A DNA stretch of 13,694 nucleotides, from contig JBDNHK010000056.1 in the NCBI GenBank assembly GCA_041688815.1, forward strand, positions 1 to 13,694. Reading direction: 5' to 3'. Shown one piece after another: positions 1 to 8,672 of the stretch. The position numbers were made by a program, and so were the translations under genes. The stretch is from Rhabdothermincola_A sp041688815 (lineage in GTDB: Bacteria; Actinomycetota; Acidimicrobiia; Acidimicrobiales; Acidimicrobilacustridaceae). Positions within the stretch are counted from its first letter, which is position 1, and each line of letters starts with the position of its first letter. Below the pieces are notes generated by a model. It was not told where the DNA came from, ran no database searches, and was given only the letters and a program-made list of their open reading frames with translations.

Positions 1-219
1 GGAGGCTCGGGTGCGGTGGAGGTGCCGATGCAGGGCACCATCGTGAAGGTGCTCGTCGAGGTGGGCCAAGAGGTCGAGGCCGGGGCCACGGTCTGTGTGC
101 TCGAGGCCATGAAGATGGAGAACAACATCACCGCCGACAAGGCCGGCACGGTGAAGGAGATCAAGGTCGCCGCCGGCGACTCCGTCGGCTCCGGCGACGT
201 CGTCGTGGTGATCGAGTAG
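1..219 (+). CDS. Biotin carboxyl carrier domain, C-terminal end of an acyl-CoA carboxylase subunit (partial, 5' end outside window)
   Basis: The reading frame is open from base 1 and encodes 72 residues, ending in TAG. The biotin attachment motif EAMKMEN is clear; the lysine that would be biotinylated is the codon at 112-114. A Gly/Ser/Ala-rich linker (GGSGA) precedes the VPMQGTIVKV strand, as in the flexible hinge before biotinyl domains, and the half-repeats expected on either side of the lysine are present. In this family the domain carries carboxybiotin between the biotin carboxylase and carboxyltransferase sites. It could be the tail of a long biotin carboxylase/carrier alpha chain, of the type used for acetyl-, propionyl- or methylcrotonyl-CoA, or a short stand-alone carrier; the missing 5' part would decide. 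A propionyl-CoA role would suit the methylmalonyl-CoA mutase downstream, but that is inference. An internal GTG at 16 is unlikely to be the true start because the linker runs upstream of it. Confidence 0.9.
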   Translation, partial: GGSGAVEVPMQGTIVKVLVEVGQEVEAGATVCVLEAMKMENNITADKAGTVKEIKVAAGDSVGSGDVVVVIE

Positions 220-280
220 GTCCCTCCCGTCGATGTCCGCGGTCGCCTTCGCCCGGTCGCGACACCACGGCGCGACGCCA

Positions 281-303
281 TGACCGGGTGACCAGGCCGG
301 TCA
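281..303. terminator. Possible bidirectional hairpin between convergent genes
   Basis: TGACCGG at 281-287 is perfectly complementary to CCGGTCA at 297-303, giving a 7-bp GC-rich stem with a 9-base loop. It lies between the carboxylase stop (219) and the stop of the convergent RDD gene, and includes that gene's stop codon (301-303). There is no run of T on either side, so it is not a classical intrinsic terminator, although high-GC actinobacteria often use hairpins without a U tract. A chance palindrome cannot be excluded. The rest of the 220-300 gap shows nothing else. Confidence 0.3.
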
Positions 304-864
304 GCGGGTCGCGATGACGACGGTGCCCCCGGCCCGGTCGGGGATGCCGCGGTGCAGTGAGCCCTGGATCCCGGAGGCCCACAGACCGAGCACGATGGCC
401 AAGCCGAAGGGAAGGGGCAACGCCATCGGTGTCCACGGCACGAGGGCCCGCAGCAGGGCCTGCGACGGGTCCGGCTTCTTGCCGTCGGTGTAGCGGGCCA
501 CCCGTAGACCGAACATCCACTTACCGAGGGTGCGACCCCAGAGCGCCAGCATCACGAACTCGTAGACGACCCCGACCCCGAGGACGAGCCACGGCAGCCA
601 CGTGGGTGTGTCGATCTCGACGCGTTCGGCGGAGGCGGTGACCGAGAGGGCCACCACCACGAGGGCGGGGGTCACGACGATGGCCAGATCCACACCGCGG
701 GCACCGAAACGGGGCCCCGGAGCGGCGAGGCTGTTGGCTCCCGTGGCGGGGAAGTCCTTGGCCTCGGGCAGCTTGGGGGGTGGTTCGGCCGACGCCGTCG
801 TCGCTGGTCGGCGTGGCTCTTCGCCTTCGGCGGGCACGGGATCGGTCACTTCACTCGGCCGCAT
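301..864 (-). CDS. RDD family membrane protein
   Basis: This 187-residue protein has a Pro/Ala/Glu-rich, probably cytoplasmic N-terminal segment (about 1-48), then the RDD domain. The characteristic Arg/Asp pair is at R56 and D59 (RFGARGVDL), followed by a first membrane segment at about 57-79. A second segment is at about 88-110 and leads into the typical GRTLGKWMFGLRV stretch (110-122). A third is at about 146-167, and the domain closes with the HRGIPDRAGGTVVI box (171-184, D176). RDD proteins are widespread and mostly of unknown function; some have been linked to ion exchange, but nothing here fixes a substrate. The chosen ATG at 864 overlaps the end of the upstream dehydrogenase gene by 14 bases; a GTG at 849, just past that stop, is the alternative and would shorten the protein by five residues. 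Neither start has a strong ribosome binding site. The overlap suggests co-transcription with the dehydrogenase. Confidence 0.85.
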   Translation of the reverse strand: MRPSEVTDPVPAEGEEPRRPATTASAEPPPKLPEAKDFPATGANSLAAPGPRFGARGVDLAIVVTPALVVVALSVTASAERVEIDTPTWLPWLVLGVGVVYEFVMLALWGRTLGKWMFGLRVARYTDGKKPDPSQALLRALVPWTPMALPLPFGLAIVLGLWASGIQGSLHRGIPDRAGGTVVIATR

Positions 865-2209
865 CCGACAGGGCTTCGGCCAAGGTGGGATGGACCAGGA
901 GGCTCTCGTAGATGTCCTGCACGCGGAGGCCGGCGGTGACGGCGAGGGCGATGACCGAGATGAGTTCGGCGGCGCGGCGACCCACGATGGAGCCGCCGAG
1001 GATCACGCCGGTGGCCGGGTCGGAGACGATCTTGACGAAACCGCGCGGGTCGTTCTCGATGAGGGCCTTGGCGTTGGCCGAGAACGGCACCTTGGTGACC
1101 CGGATCTTGCGGCCCTCGGCGAAGGCGTCGGCCTCGGCCAGGCCCACGTCGGCGATCTCGGGCACAGTGAAGATGGCCGACGCCGCCTTGTCGTAGTCGA
1201 GGTGTCGGTGCGCGCCCACGTGCAGGCCCATGGCGTGCTCGGCGATCTTGCGGCCCTGCATCGACGCCACCGACGAGAGCGGCAGCTTGCCCGACAGGTC
1301 GCCGGCCGCGTACACGCCGGGTACCGACGACAGGCAGTTGTGGTCGACCACCACGTAGCCGTCCTGGGTCTCGACCCCAGCCTCGGTCAGACCGAGACCC
1401 TCGGAGTTGGGGAGCGAGCCGATGGCCAGGAGGGCATGGGTGCCGCGCGCCTGCCGACCGTCGTCGCACACCACGTTGACCGTGCCTTCGCCGACCTCGA
1501 TGCCGGTGGCCCGGGCCCCTTTGTAGAGGCGAACACCACGCCCGATGAAGTCGGCTTCGAGCGCCGCCGCGACCTCGGGGTCCTTCTGAGGAAGGACCTG
1601 CTGCCGGCTCACGATCAGGGTGACCTGGCACCCGAACGACGAGAACATGTGAACGAACTCGACACCGGTCACCCCCGAACCGACGACCACGAGATGCTCG
1701 GGGAGCTCCGGAGGCGGATAGGCGTCGCGGGTCGTGAGGACGCGAGTGCCGTCGACCGTGGCCCACTCAGGGACGCGAGGACGACTCCCGGTGGAGAGCA
1801 ACACCACGTCGGCCTCGAGCTCGACGGTGCCGTCGGTGGTGTCGGCCACCACCTGGCGCGGTCCGATCAGACGTCCGGTGCCGTGGAGCATGCGCACCCC
1901 TTGGCTGCCGAGGATCTCGACCGTCGATCTCTCGAGGCGGTTCTCGATGGCGCGGATGCGCTCGGCCAGCACGTCGAAGTCGAGCAGGGCTCCGACGTCG
2001 CGCAGGCCCATCCCCTGGGCCTTGCTCATGCGGGCCAAGGCTCCACCAGTGGCGATCATGGCCTTGGAGGGGATGCAGTCCCACAGGTGAGCGGCCCCCC
2101 CGATGACGTCGCGCTCGATCATCGTGACCTCGGCCCCCAAGCGGGCGGCGTGGGTGGCGGCGGTGTTGCCGGCCGGTCCTCCACCGATGATCACGAAGCG
2201 CTTGGCCAT
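851..2209 (-). CDS. lpdA: LpdA-like NAD(P)H dehydrogenase (flavoprotein disulfide reductase family), lacking one redox cysteine
   Basis: The 452-residue protein has the layout of the dihydrolipoamide dehydrogenase/glutathione reductase family. It has an N-terminal FAD-binding GGGPAG loop (9-14), a degenerate active-site loop (GGAAHLWDCIPSK, 37-49), a second dinucleotide-binding motif GSGVTGVEF in the middle, a VYAAGD FAD motif, and a C-terminal dimerisation domain. In true lipoamide dehydrogenases the loop is GGTCLNVGCIPSK with two redox cysteines; here the first is A40 and only C45 remains. The C-terminal HPTLAE box (H440, E445) is kept. Loss of the cysteine pair resembles Mycobacterium tuberculosis LpdA (Rv3303c), an NAD(P)H:quinone reductase that does not act on lipoamide, so quinone or dye reduction is more likely than a place in a 2-oxoacid dehydrogenase complex. 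A soluble transhydrogenase is another option. A -10-like box seven bases upstream of the ATG suggests a leaderless transcript. The gene overlaps the RDD gene downstream. Confidence 0.88.
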   Translation of the reverse strand: MAKRFVIIGGGPAGNTAATHAARLGAEVTMIERDVIGGAAHLWDCIPSKAMIATGGALARMSKAQGMGLRDVGALLDFDVLAERIRAIENRLERSTVEILGSQGVRMLHGTGRLIGPRQVVADTTDGTVELEADVVLLSTGSRPRVPEWATVDGTRVLTTRDAYPPPELPEHLVVVGSGVTGVEFVHMFSSFGCQVTLIVSRQQVLPQKDPEVAAALEADFIGRGVRLYKGARATGIEVGEGTVNVVCDDGRQARGTHALLAIGSLPNSEGLGLTEAGVETQDGYVVVDHNCLSSVPGVYAAGDLSGKLPLSSVASMQGRKIAEHAMGLHVGAHRHLDYDKAASAIFTVPEIADVGLAEADAFAEGRKIRVTKVPFSANAKALIENDPRGFVKIVSDPATGVILGGSIVGRRAAELISVIALAVTAGLRVQDIYESLLVHPTLAEALSDAAE

Positions 2210-2215
2210 GGCGAG

Positions 2216-2221
2216 AGGCTA
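2216..2221 (-). promoter_or_regulatory. Candidate -10 box for leaderless lpdA transcription
   Basis: On the minus strand TAGCCT (2221 down to 2216) is followed by six bases and then the ATG of the dehydrogenase at 2209. Counting the last T as -7 puts the transcription start on the A of the ATG, a typical leaderless arrangement in actinobacteria. No convincing -35 box is seen 17 bases upstream, and no ribosome binding site precedes the ATG, which fits leaderless initiation. The 47-base gap after the permease stop would leave room for this promoter. The hexamer is short, so chance is possible. Confidence 0.4.
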
Positions 2222-2256
2222 GTGGTCGCACCAAACTTCTCGGACGCCGGGAATGC

Positions 2257-3039
2257 TCATGCAGGAGCCCGATCGAGCGGGCGCAACCGGTGATCGGGGG
2301 TGAACAGCCGCCGGGTGAGCCCGAGCCCGATGACCGTGACGCTCGTGGCCACCGAGCCGAGGACGAGGTACATGATCGCCAACTGCACCACCACGGCGTC
2401 GCGGGCGTCCACGCCGGCGAGGATGAGCCCGGTCATGGCCCCAGGCAGGAACACGAGCCCCACCGACTTCGTCGACTCGATCTGGGGGATGAGAGCAGTG
2501 CGCAGCGCCGCGCGCACGTAGGGTCGCGACGCCACCGGCCAGGCCTGCCCGAGCGCCAGCCGCGCCTCGACCTCGTCCCGCTTGTCGGACAGCTCCCCCA
2601 CGATGCGGCGGGCGACCAGCACGCACGAGGTCATCGAGTTGCCGATCATCATCCCGGCCATGGGGATGATCGTGCGCCCCTGCACCGGGAAGATTCCCAG
2701 CCCGAAGATCACCCCCAGGCTCACCGTGACGACCGTGGCCATGGACAGGACCGCCAGACCGAAGATCCCCGGTGCTTCTCGCGCCCGGTTGCGCACGGTG
2801 ATCCCGGCGAACGCCACCATGGCGACGACCCACAGCCACGACCACACCAGGGAGGCATCGGGATCGAGCACGAGGGCCAGGGCCACCCCGACGGCGAGGA
2901 GCTGCGCCGCGGCCCGAGCCGAGGACCAGAGGATGGTGCGGGTCAGGTGCAGCCGCTGCCAACCGGACAGGGCCACGGCCACGGCCACGAGGGTGAGCGA
3001 GGCCACCAGCCCGCCCCATCCGATGGCGGTCGTGCTCAC
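2257..3039 (-). CDS. fetB: UPF0014/FetB family ABC transporter permease
   Basis: The 260-residue, strongly hydrophobic protein has about seven membrane segments (roughly 5-27, 42-60, 64-82, 91-116, 122-145, 192-210, 215-242). It carries the conserved IIPMAGMMIGNSMT stretch (124-137) typical of the YbbM/FetB family, and the charged cytoplasmic loop around ELSDKRDEVEARL (149-161). FetB of E. coli (259 residues) forms an ABC transporter with FetA implicated in iron export and resistance to oxidative stress; plant ALS3/STAR2, linked to aluminium tolerance, is a distant relative. The substrate here is not known. The GTG at 3039 was chosen because the frame upstream has no earlier start that avoids deep overlap with the ATPase gene, GAGGAGG lies ten bases before it, and the length then matches the family. 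The ATPase stop (3042-3044) is two bases upstream, so the genes are probably translated together as one transporter. Confidence 0.88.
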   Translation of the reverse strand: MSTTAIGWGGLVASLTLVAVAVALSGWQRLHLTRTILWSSARAAAQLLAVGVALALVLDPDASLVWSWLWVVAMVAFAGITVRNRAREAPGIFGLAVLSMATVVTVSLGVIFGLGIFPVQGRTIIPMAGMMIGNSMTSCVLVARRIVGELSDKRDEVEARLALGQAWPVASRPYVRAALRTALIPQIESTKSVGLVFLPGAMTGLILAGVDARDAVVVQLAIMYLVLGSVATSVTVIGLGLTRRLFTPDHRLRPLDRAPA

Positions 3040-3041
3040 CG

Positions 3042-3725
3042 TTACCCGTCCTCCTCGGACCGGTCGGCGAGAAACCGAGTCCGCTCGTCGGCCGACGCGC
3101 ACCGACCGTCGACGAGCACCACCGTGTCGTCGGCGATGCGCTCGGCCTGCGCGAGGTCGTGGGTGACCCACACCACGGTGAGACCATCGGCCACCAGGTC
3201 TTGGGCCAGCCTCTCGATCTCGCGCCGGGCGGGCGGGTCGAGCGACGACGTCACCTCGTCCATCAGCACCAGCTGCGGCTCGGTGAGCAACGTGCGGGCC
3301 AGGCACATGCGCTGGGCCTCTCCACCCGACAGATCATCGGCGACACGGTCGAGCATCTCCGGGTCGAGCCCGACCCGGGCCAGCGTGTCCCCGAGCGCAG
3401 CTTCGTCGGCGGTCGGTTCGGCGACGCGCAGGTTCTCGCGTACGGATCCGGCGAACGGCGTGGGCCGCTGAAAGACCATCCCGACCCGACGGCGCAGCAC
3501 CAGGGGGTCGAGTTCGGAGACGTCCTGACCGCGTACGAGGACCCGGCCGGCCGACGGCACCTCCAACCGGTTGGCCAGGCGTAGGAGCGTCGACTTCCCC
3601 GAACCCGAGGCGCCGGCCAGAACCGTGAGTCGGCCGTCCGGCACCGTCAGATCGATGCCGTGGAGCAACTCGGTGCCATCGGCCGCGGTGACGTGCACGC
3701 CCTCGTACTCGAGCACGGTCGTCAC
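3042..3725 (-). CDS. fetA: FetA-like ABC transporter ATP-binding protein
   Basis: With the start at GTG 3725 the protein is 227 residues, the size of a single ABC ATPase domain. All motifs are present: Walker A GASGSGKST (38-46), Q-loop Q86, signature LSGGE (132-136), Walker B LVLMDE (152-157) and the H-loop histidine (H189, VTHD). The gene sits immediately upstream of a FetB-type permease, so it most likely powers that transporter from the cytoplasmic face of the membrane. E. coli FetA/YbbL is the nearest named relative, and a metal (iron) export or homeostasis role is inferred only from that pairing. The start is uncertain: GTG at 3758 gives eleven extra residues unlike the family, GTG at 3716 gives the canonical LEYEGV beginning, and none has a clear ribosome binding site. 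The gene is divergent from methylmalonyl-CoA mutase and shares a 111-base upstream region with it. Confidence 0.87.
   Translation of the reverse strand: MTTVLEYEGVHVTAADGTELLHGIDLTVPDGRLTVLAGASGSGKSTLLRLANRLEVPSAGRVLVRGQDVSELDPLVLRRRVGMVFQRPTPFAGSVRENLRVAEPTADEAALGDTLARVGLDPEMLDRVADDLSGGEAQRMCLARTLLTEPQLVLMDEVTSSLDPPARREIERLAQDLVADGLTVVWVTHDLAQAERIADDTVVLVDGRCASADERTRFLADRSEEDG
3050..3056 (-). promoter_or_regulatory. Strong ribosome binding site of the fetB-like permease
   Basis: GAGGAGG on the minus strand ends ten bases before the GTG at 3039. It lies inside the last codons of the ATPase gene. It decides the permease start, since the much longer open frame (to 3306) would overlap the ATPase deeply. 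Confidence 0.7.
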
Positions 3726-3799
3726 GACGCGGCCCAGGGTGGCTGCCTTCTCGCCCACAGAGTGGGGCGCGGCACCCGAAACAAGACCATGTACTCAGC

Positions 3800-3828
3800 A
3801 TGACACCGCGCGTGCCGGTGTTTAGGCT
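3800..3828 (+). promoter_or_regulatory. Promoter of the methylmalonyl-CoA mutase gene, probably leaderless
   Basis: ATGACA at 3800-3805 matches five of six bases of the TTGACA -35 consensus. After a 17-base spacer comes TAGGCT at 3823-3828, a TANNNT -10 box. The expected start of transcription is about 3835, two bases before the GTG start codon at 3837. No ribosome binding site is visible, so the mRNA is probably leaderless or nearly so. The spacer contains an inverted repeat that may be an operator. Confidence 0.6.
3803..3821. promoter_or_regulatory. Inverted repeat in the promoter spacer, candidate operator
   Basis: ACACCG (3803-3808) and CGGTGT (3816-3821) form perfect 6-bp arms around a 7-base centre. 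The repeat overlaps the end of the -35 box and fills most of the spacer before the -10 box, where a bound repressor would block polymerase. It could also affect the divergent fetA-like gene. No regulator gene is adjacent in the window, and a 6-bp arm can arise by chance in GC-rich DNA, so the regulator type is left open. Confidence 0.38.
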
Positions 3829-3836
3829 GCGAAGCC

Positions 3837-5996
<2,160 letters not shown>

Positions 5997-6006
5997 AGCC
6001 CGGCCC

Positions 6007-6996
6007 GTGACCACCGCCCCGTCCGATCCCCAGTCCCTGATCGAGGGGATCCGTACCGGTGACCGCCGGGCCCTGGCGCGCGCCATCACCCTCGCCGAGT
6101 CCACGCGCACCGATCACCGCGCCGACGCCGACGTCATTCTCGATGCGCTTCTCCCGGCCACCGGCCACGCCGTTCGCCTCGGCATCTCCGGGCCGCCCGG
6201 TGTGGGCAAGTCGACCTTCATCGAAGCCTTCGGCAACCACATCATCGCCACCGGTAGACGGGTGGCGGTGTTGGCCGTCGATCCGTCGAGCCGCCGCACC
6301 GGAGGGTCGATACTCGGCGACAAGACCCGCATGGAGGAACTCTCCCGACGGCCCGAAGCCTTCATCCGACCCTCGCCCGGACGGGGACAGCTCGGTGGAG
6401 TGGCCCGCCGGACCCGCGAGGCCATGTTGCTGTGCGAGGCCTTCGGCTTCGACGTGGTGATCGTCGAGACCATCGGGGTGGGCCAGTCCGAGGTGGCGGT
6501 GGCCGACATGGTCGACCTGTTCTTGCTCCTCGTCGCCCCGGGTGGTGGCGACGAACTCCAGGGCATCAAGCGCGGGATCATGGAGCTGGCCGACCTGGTG
6601 GTGGTCAACAAGGCCGATGGCGACCTGGCCCCCGCCGCTGGTCGCACCCGGGCCGACTACAACGCCGCGGTGCACCTCCTCCGCCCCAAGTGGCGCTCGT
6701 GGGAGACCGAGGTGATGGCCGTTTCGGCCCTCACCGGTCACGGCGTGCCCGAGGTGTGGGACGCCATCGAACGCTTCACCGCCCAGGTCGGCCCGTCCGG
6801 TGAGCTCGATGCGGCCCGCTCCCGGCAGGCCACGGCCTGGTTGTGGAGCGAGATCGGCGACACGCTGCTCGAACGGTTCCGTGCCGACCCCACGGTCATC
6901 GGCCGGCTCTCCGACATGGAGAGCCGGGTCTCGTCAGGTCAGATCACTCCCACCATGGCGGCCACCCGGCTGCTCGACGCCTTCACCGAACGCTGA
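6007..6996 (+). CDS. meaB: MeaB-type GTPase, methylmalonyl-CoA mutase chaperone
   Basis: The 329-residue protein is a G3E-family P-loop GTPase. It has Walker A GPPGVGKST (62-70), the VDPSS motif (D92) followed by the long RRTGGSILGDKTRM stretch, the switch-like ETIGVGQSE segment, and the guanine-specifying NKAD at 201-204. The C-terminal helical part is the usual dimerisation region, and the length equals that of Methylorubrum MeaB (about 329) and E. coli ArgK/YgfD (331). In this family the protein gates loading of adenosylcobalamin into methylmalonyl-CoA mutase and guards the enzyme from inactivation, using GTP hydrolysis; the older ArgK name as an arginine transport kinase is misleading. 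It follows the mutase stop by ten bases with no separate promoter, so the two are probably one operon. The open frame extends upstream to 5443 within the mutase gene, but homology begins only near GTG 6007, which sets the start. Convergent with the methyltransferase gene. Confidence 0.94.
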   Translation: MTTAPSDPQSLIEGIRTGDRRALARAITLAESTRTDHRADADVILDALLPATGHAVRLGISGPPGVGKSTFIEAFGNHIIATGRRVAVLAVDPSSRRTGGSILGDKTRMEELSRRPEAFIRPSPGRGQLGGVARRTREAMLLCEAFGFDVVIVETIGVGQSEVAVADMVDLFLLLVAPGGGDELQGIKRGIMELADLVVVNKADGDLAPAAGRTRADYNAAVHLLRPKWRSWETEVMAVSALTGHGVPEVWDAIERFTAQVGPSGELDAARSRQATAWLWSEIGDTLLERFRADPTVIGRLSDMESRVSSGQITPTMAATRLLDAFTER

Positions 6997-7046
6997 ACAG
7001 GGCCGAGGAACGGGCGCAAACGCGCGTCGCACCGGATGCCCCCAGG

Positions 7047-8672
7047 TCAGCCGAGGCGACGGAGGAGCCGGACGAGACGTCGCGACGGACGTCGGGCGTG
7101 TTCGGCCCGCAGCTTCTCGAGCTCGGCGCGCTCGGCCGCGTGATCGTGTTCGAGGCGACGCAGCTGGGCGGCCAGCTGAGCGGCCTTGAACGTCTCGGCC
7201 CCGAGCCGGTCGGTCAGCGCTTCGGCGCCGATCAGTCGACGACGTAGCGTGGCGAGACGGGTGGCAGAGCCCACGGGCAGGATCATGGGCTCGAGATCGA
7301 GGGCACCGGCGACCTCACGGTCGGTGTCGACCGCATCGGGAACGGCCTCGTGGGCCACGATGCCGACGGGAGTGTCGAGTGTCTCGAGGCCCGCGAGCAT
7401 CACCGCCCGCTGGAGCCAAAGGCCCAGAGCGGTGTCGAGGGGAAGATCCGGGTCGGGGCGCACACCGGCGCTGAGCACGACCTCGGCGGGTACGAGGAAG
7501 GCGTCGGAGACCACGGGGCCGGGGAGATCGGCATGCAGGGGATCGAGGGGGTGTAGCCGCAGGGCATCCGCAGCGAAGGCTTCCACCGCCGGAGGCTCGT
7601 GGCCGAGGCCCCGCCGCTCGGCGTCCGATGCGGCAATGACGCCGAGTCGGACCACGCGCCCCGCGTTTCGGACTTCGCCGGCCTGGATCGTGGCCGACCA
7701 GTCCCGACCGAGTCGGGTGCGGCTGTCGAGTACGACGACCCACCGCCCGGTGCCGGCTCCGACGGCCTCACCGAGCCCCGCGGGGGCCACGACCGCCACG
7801 TCGGTGATCGGGGGAGCCTGGGCGCCCAGGTCGGCGAGCAAGGGCTCGGCCGACGAGGGATCGACGCCGGGACGAACGACGACGACGGCGTCGACGACGG
7901 CGTCGACGAGGGGCTTTCGTTCGTCGATCTCGTGGACGTAGGGAGGTTCGACGATGTCGGCGACGGTGAGGAGACGGACGAACTGGTAGATCTCGGACGC
8001 GCCGTCGGCCCGGCGGCGTGTGGCGTGGAGCAACTCGCGAAGCGGGGCCCCAGGACGTACCACCGGAGAGTCGGTGGGGAACGCCTGATCGGAGAGCGGG
8101 AGCACCACGTCTTCGGCATCCGAGTCGACCCATCCGCCGGCGGCGAGAAGACGACCCAGCTCGGAGATCGAGAAGAAGCGGAGGTGGGTGTCGTCGAGCA
8201 ACCCGGTGTCGCTGAGGTCCCAACGCCCGAGGAGCAGCTTCGAACCGATGTCGACGTGGGTGATGTTGGGAATGCTCACGATGAGCGGCACTGCATCGGC
8301 CCGGGCCACCGAACGGATGGCCCGCAGCGCCGCCACGGGGTCGACCAGGTGCTCCAACACGTCGAGGGCCAGCACCGCGGCCAGAGGCCGCCCGGCAACG
8401 ATGGCGCGTAACTTGGTGACGAGGGTGGTCTGGGCGAGAGCCAGGGTCTGGTGGTGCGTCTCGAATCCCCGCTCGTCCATGTCGGCGAGCGCGTCGGCGT
8501 CGATGTCGCAGCCCACGTAGGTGAAGCCCCGTTCGGTCAGCGGCTCGGCAAGGGGGCTGCGGCCACAACCCAGATCGAGGACCACTCCCCGCTCGAGCCC
8601 CGCCCGTTCGACCAGTCGGAGGGCGGCACCGTAGGACGTGGCATCGTCAAAGACACGGGGGTAGTGCTTCAC
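7047..8672 (-). CDS. SAM-dependent methyltransferase fused to a glycosyltransferase-like domain with C-terminal coiled coil
   Basis: The 541-residue protein has three parts. Residues 1 to about 240 are a class I SAM methyltransferase: LDLGCG (32-37) binds SAM, D56 in GCDID is the likely ribose ligand, and LALDVLEH (101-108) and the GLLDDTHLRFF stretch (157-167) are typical of methyltransferases in polysaccharide clusters. Residues about 255-450 resemble a GT-A (GT2-like) fold by pattern: VVVLDSRTRL (313-321) sits where a DXD motif would be, and a later SDAFLVPAEVV stretch (389-399) resembles the acceptor-side region. The usual DXD is lacking, so it may not be catalytic. Residues about 475-527 are charged and heptad-like (coiled coil), followed by a basic tail (RRPSRRLVRLLRRLG, 527-541) that might touch membrane. 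GTG 8672 overlaps the preceding glycosyltransferase stop by four bases and has GGAGG four bases upstream. The likely role is methylation or capping of a surface glycan; the acceptor is unknown. Confidence 0.82.
   Translation of the reverse strand: MKHYPRVFDDATSYGAALRLVERAGLERGVVLDLGCGRSPLAEPLTERGFTYVGCDIDADALADMDERGFETHHQTLALAQTTLVTKLRAIVAGRPLAAVLALDVLEHLVDPVAALRAIRSVARADAVPLIVSIPNITHVDIGSKLLLGRWDLSDTGLLDDTHLRFFSISELGRLLAAGGWVDSDAEDVVLPLSDQAFPTDSPVVRPGAPLRELLHATRRRADGASEIYQFVRLLTVADIVEPPYVHEIDERKPLVDAVVDAVVVVRPGVDPSSAEPLLADLGAQAPPITDVAVVAPAGLGEAVGAGTGRWVVVLDSRTRLGRDWSATIQAGEVRNAGRVVRLGVIAASDAERRGLGHEPPAVEAFAADALRLHPLDPLHADLPGPVVSDAFLVPAEVVLSAGVRPDPDLPLDTALGLWLQRAVMLAGLETLDTPVGIVAHEAVPDAVDTDREVAGALDLEPMILPVGSATRLATLRRRLIGAEALTDRLGAETFKAAQLAAQLRRLEHDHAAERAELEKLRAEHARRPSRRLVRLLRRLG
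7881..7904 (-). repeat. Two-copy 12-bp tandem repeat inside the methyltransferase gene
   Basis: The 12-base unit GACGACGGCGTC occurs twice head to tail (7881-7892 and 7893-7904, plus strand). It is in frame and encodes part of the DAVVDAVVVV strand at the start of the glycosyltransferase-like domain. Gain or loss of a unit would add or remove four residues without breaking the frame. With only two copies it may simply reflect codon bias for Asp and Val. Confidence 0.5.

Noticed and set aside
602..2293. 563-codon open frame on the plus strand over the RDD and lpdA genes
   Set aside because: Low-complexity Gly/Arg/His/Asp composition with no domain. The opposite strand encodes two clearly recognisable proteins in the same interval.
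7014..7025. GCGC-AAAC-GCGC hairpin in the convergent gap between meaB and the methyltransferase gene
   Set aside because: The stem is only 4 bp with no T-run on either side, too weak to call a terminator. Nothing else stands out in the 50-base gap.
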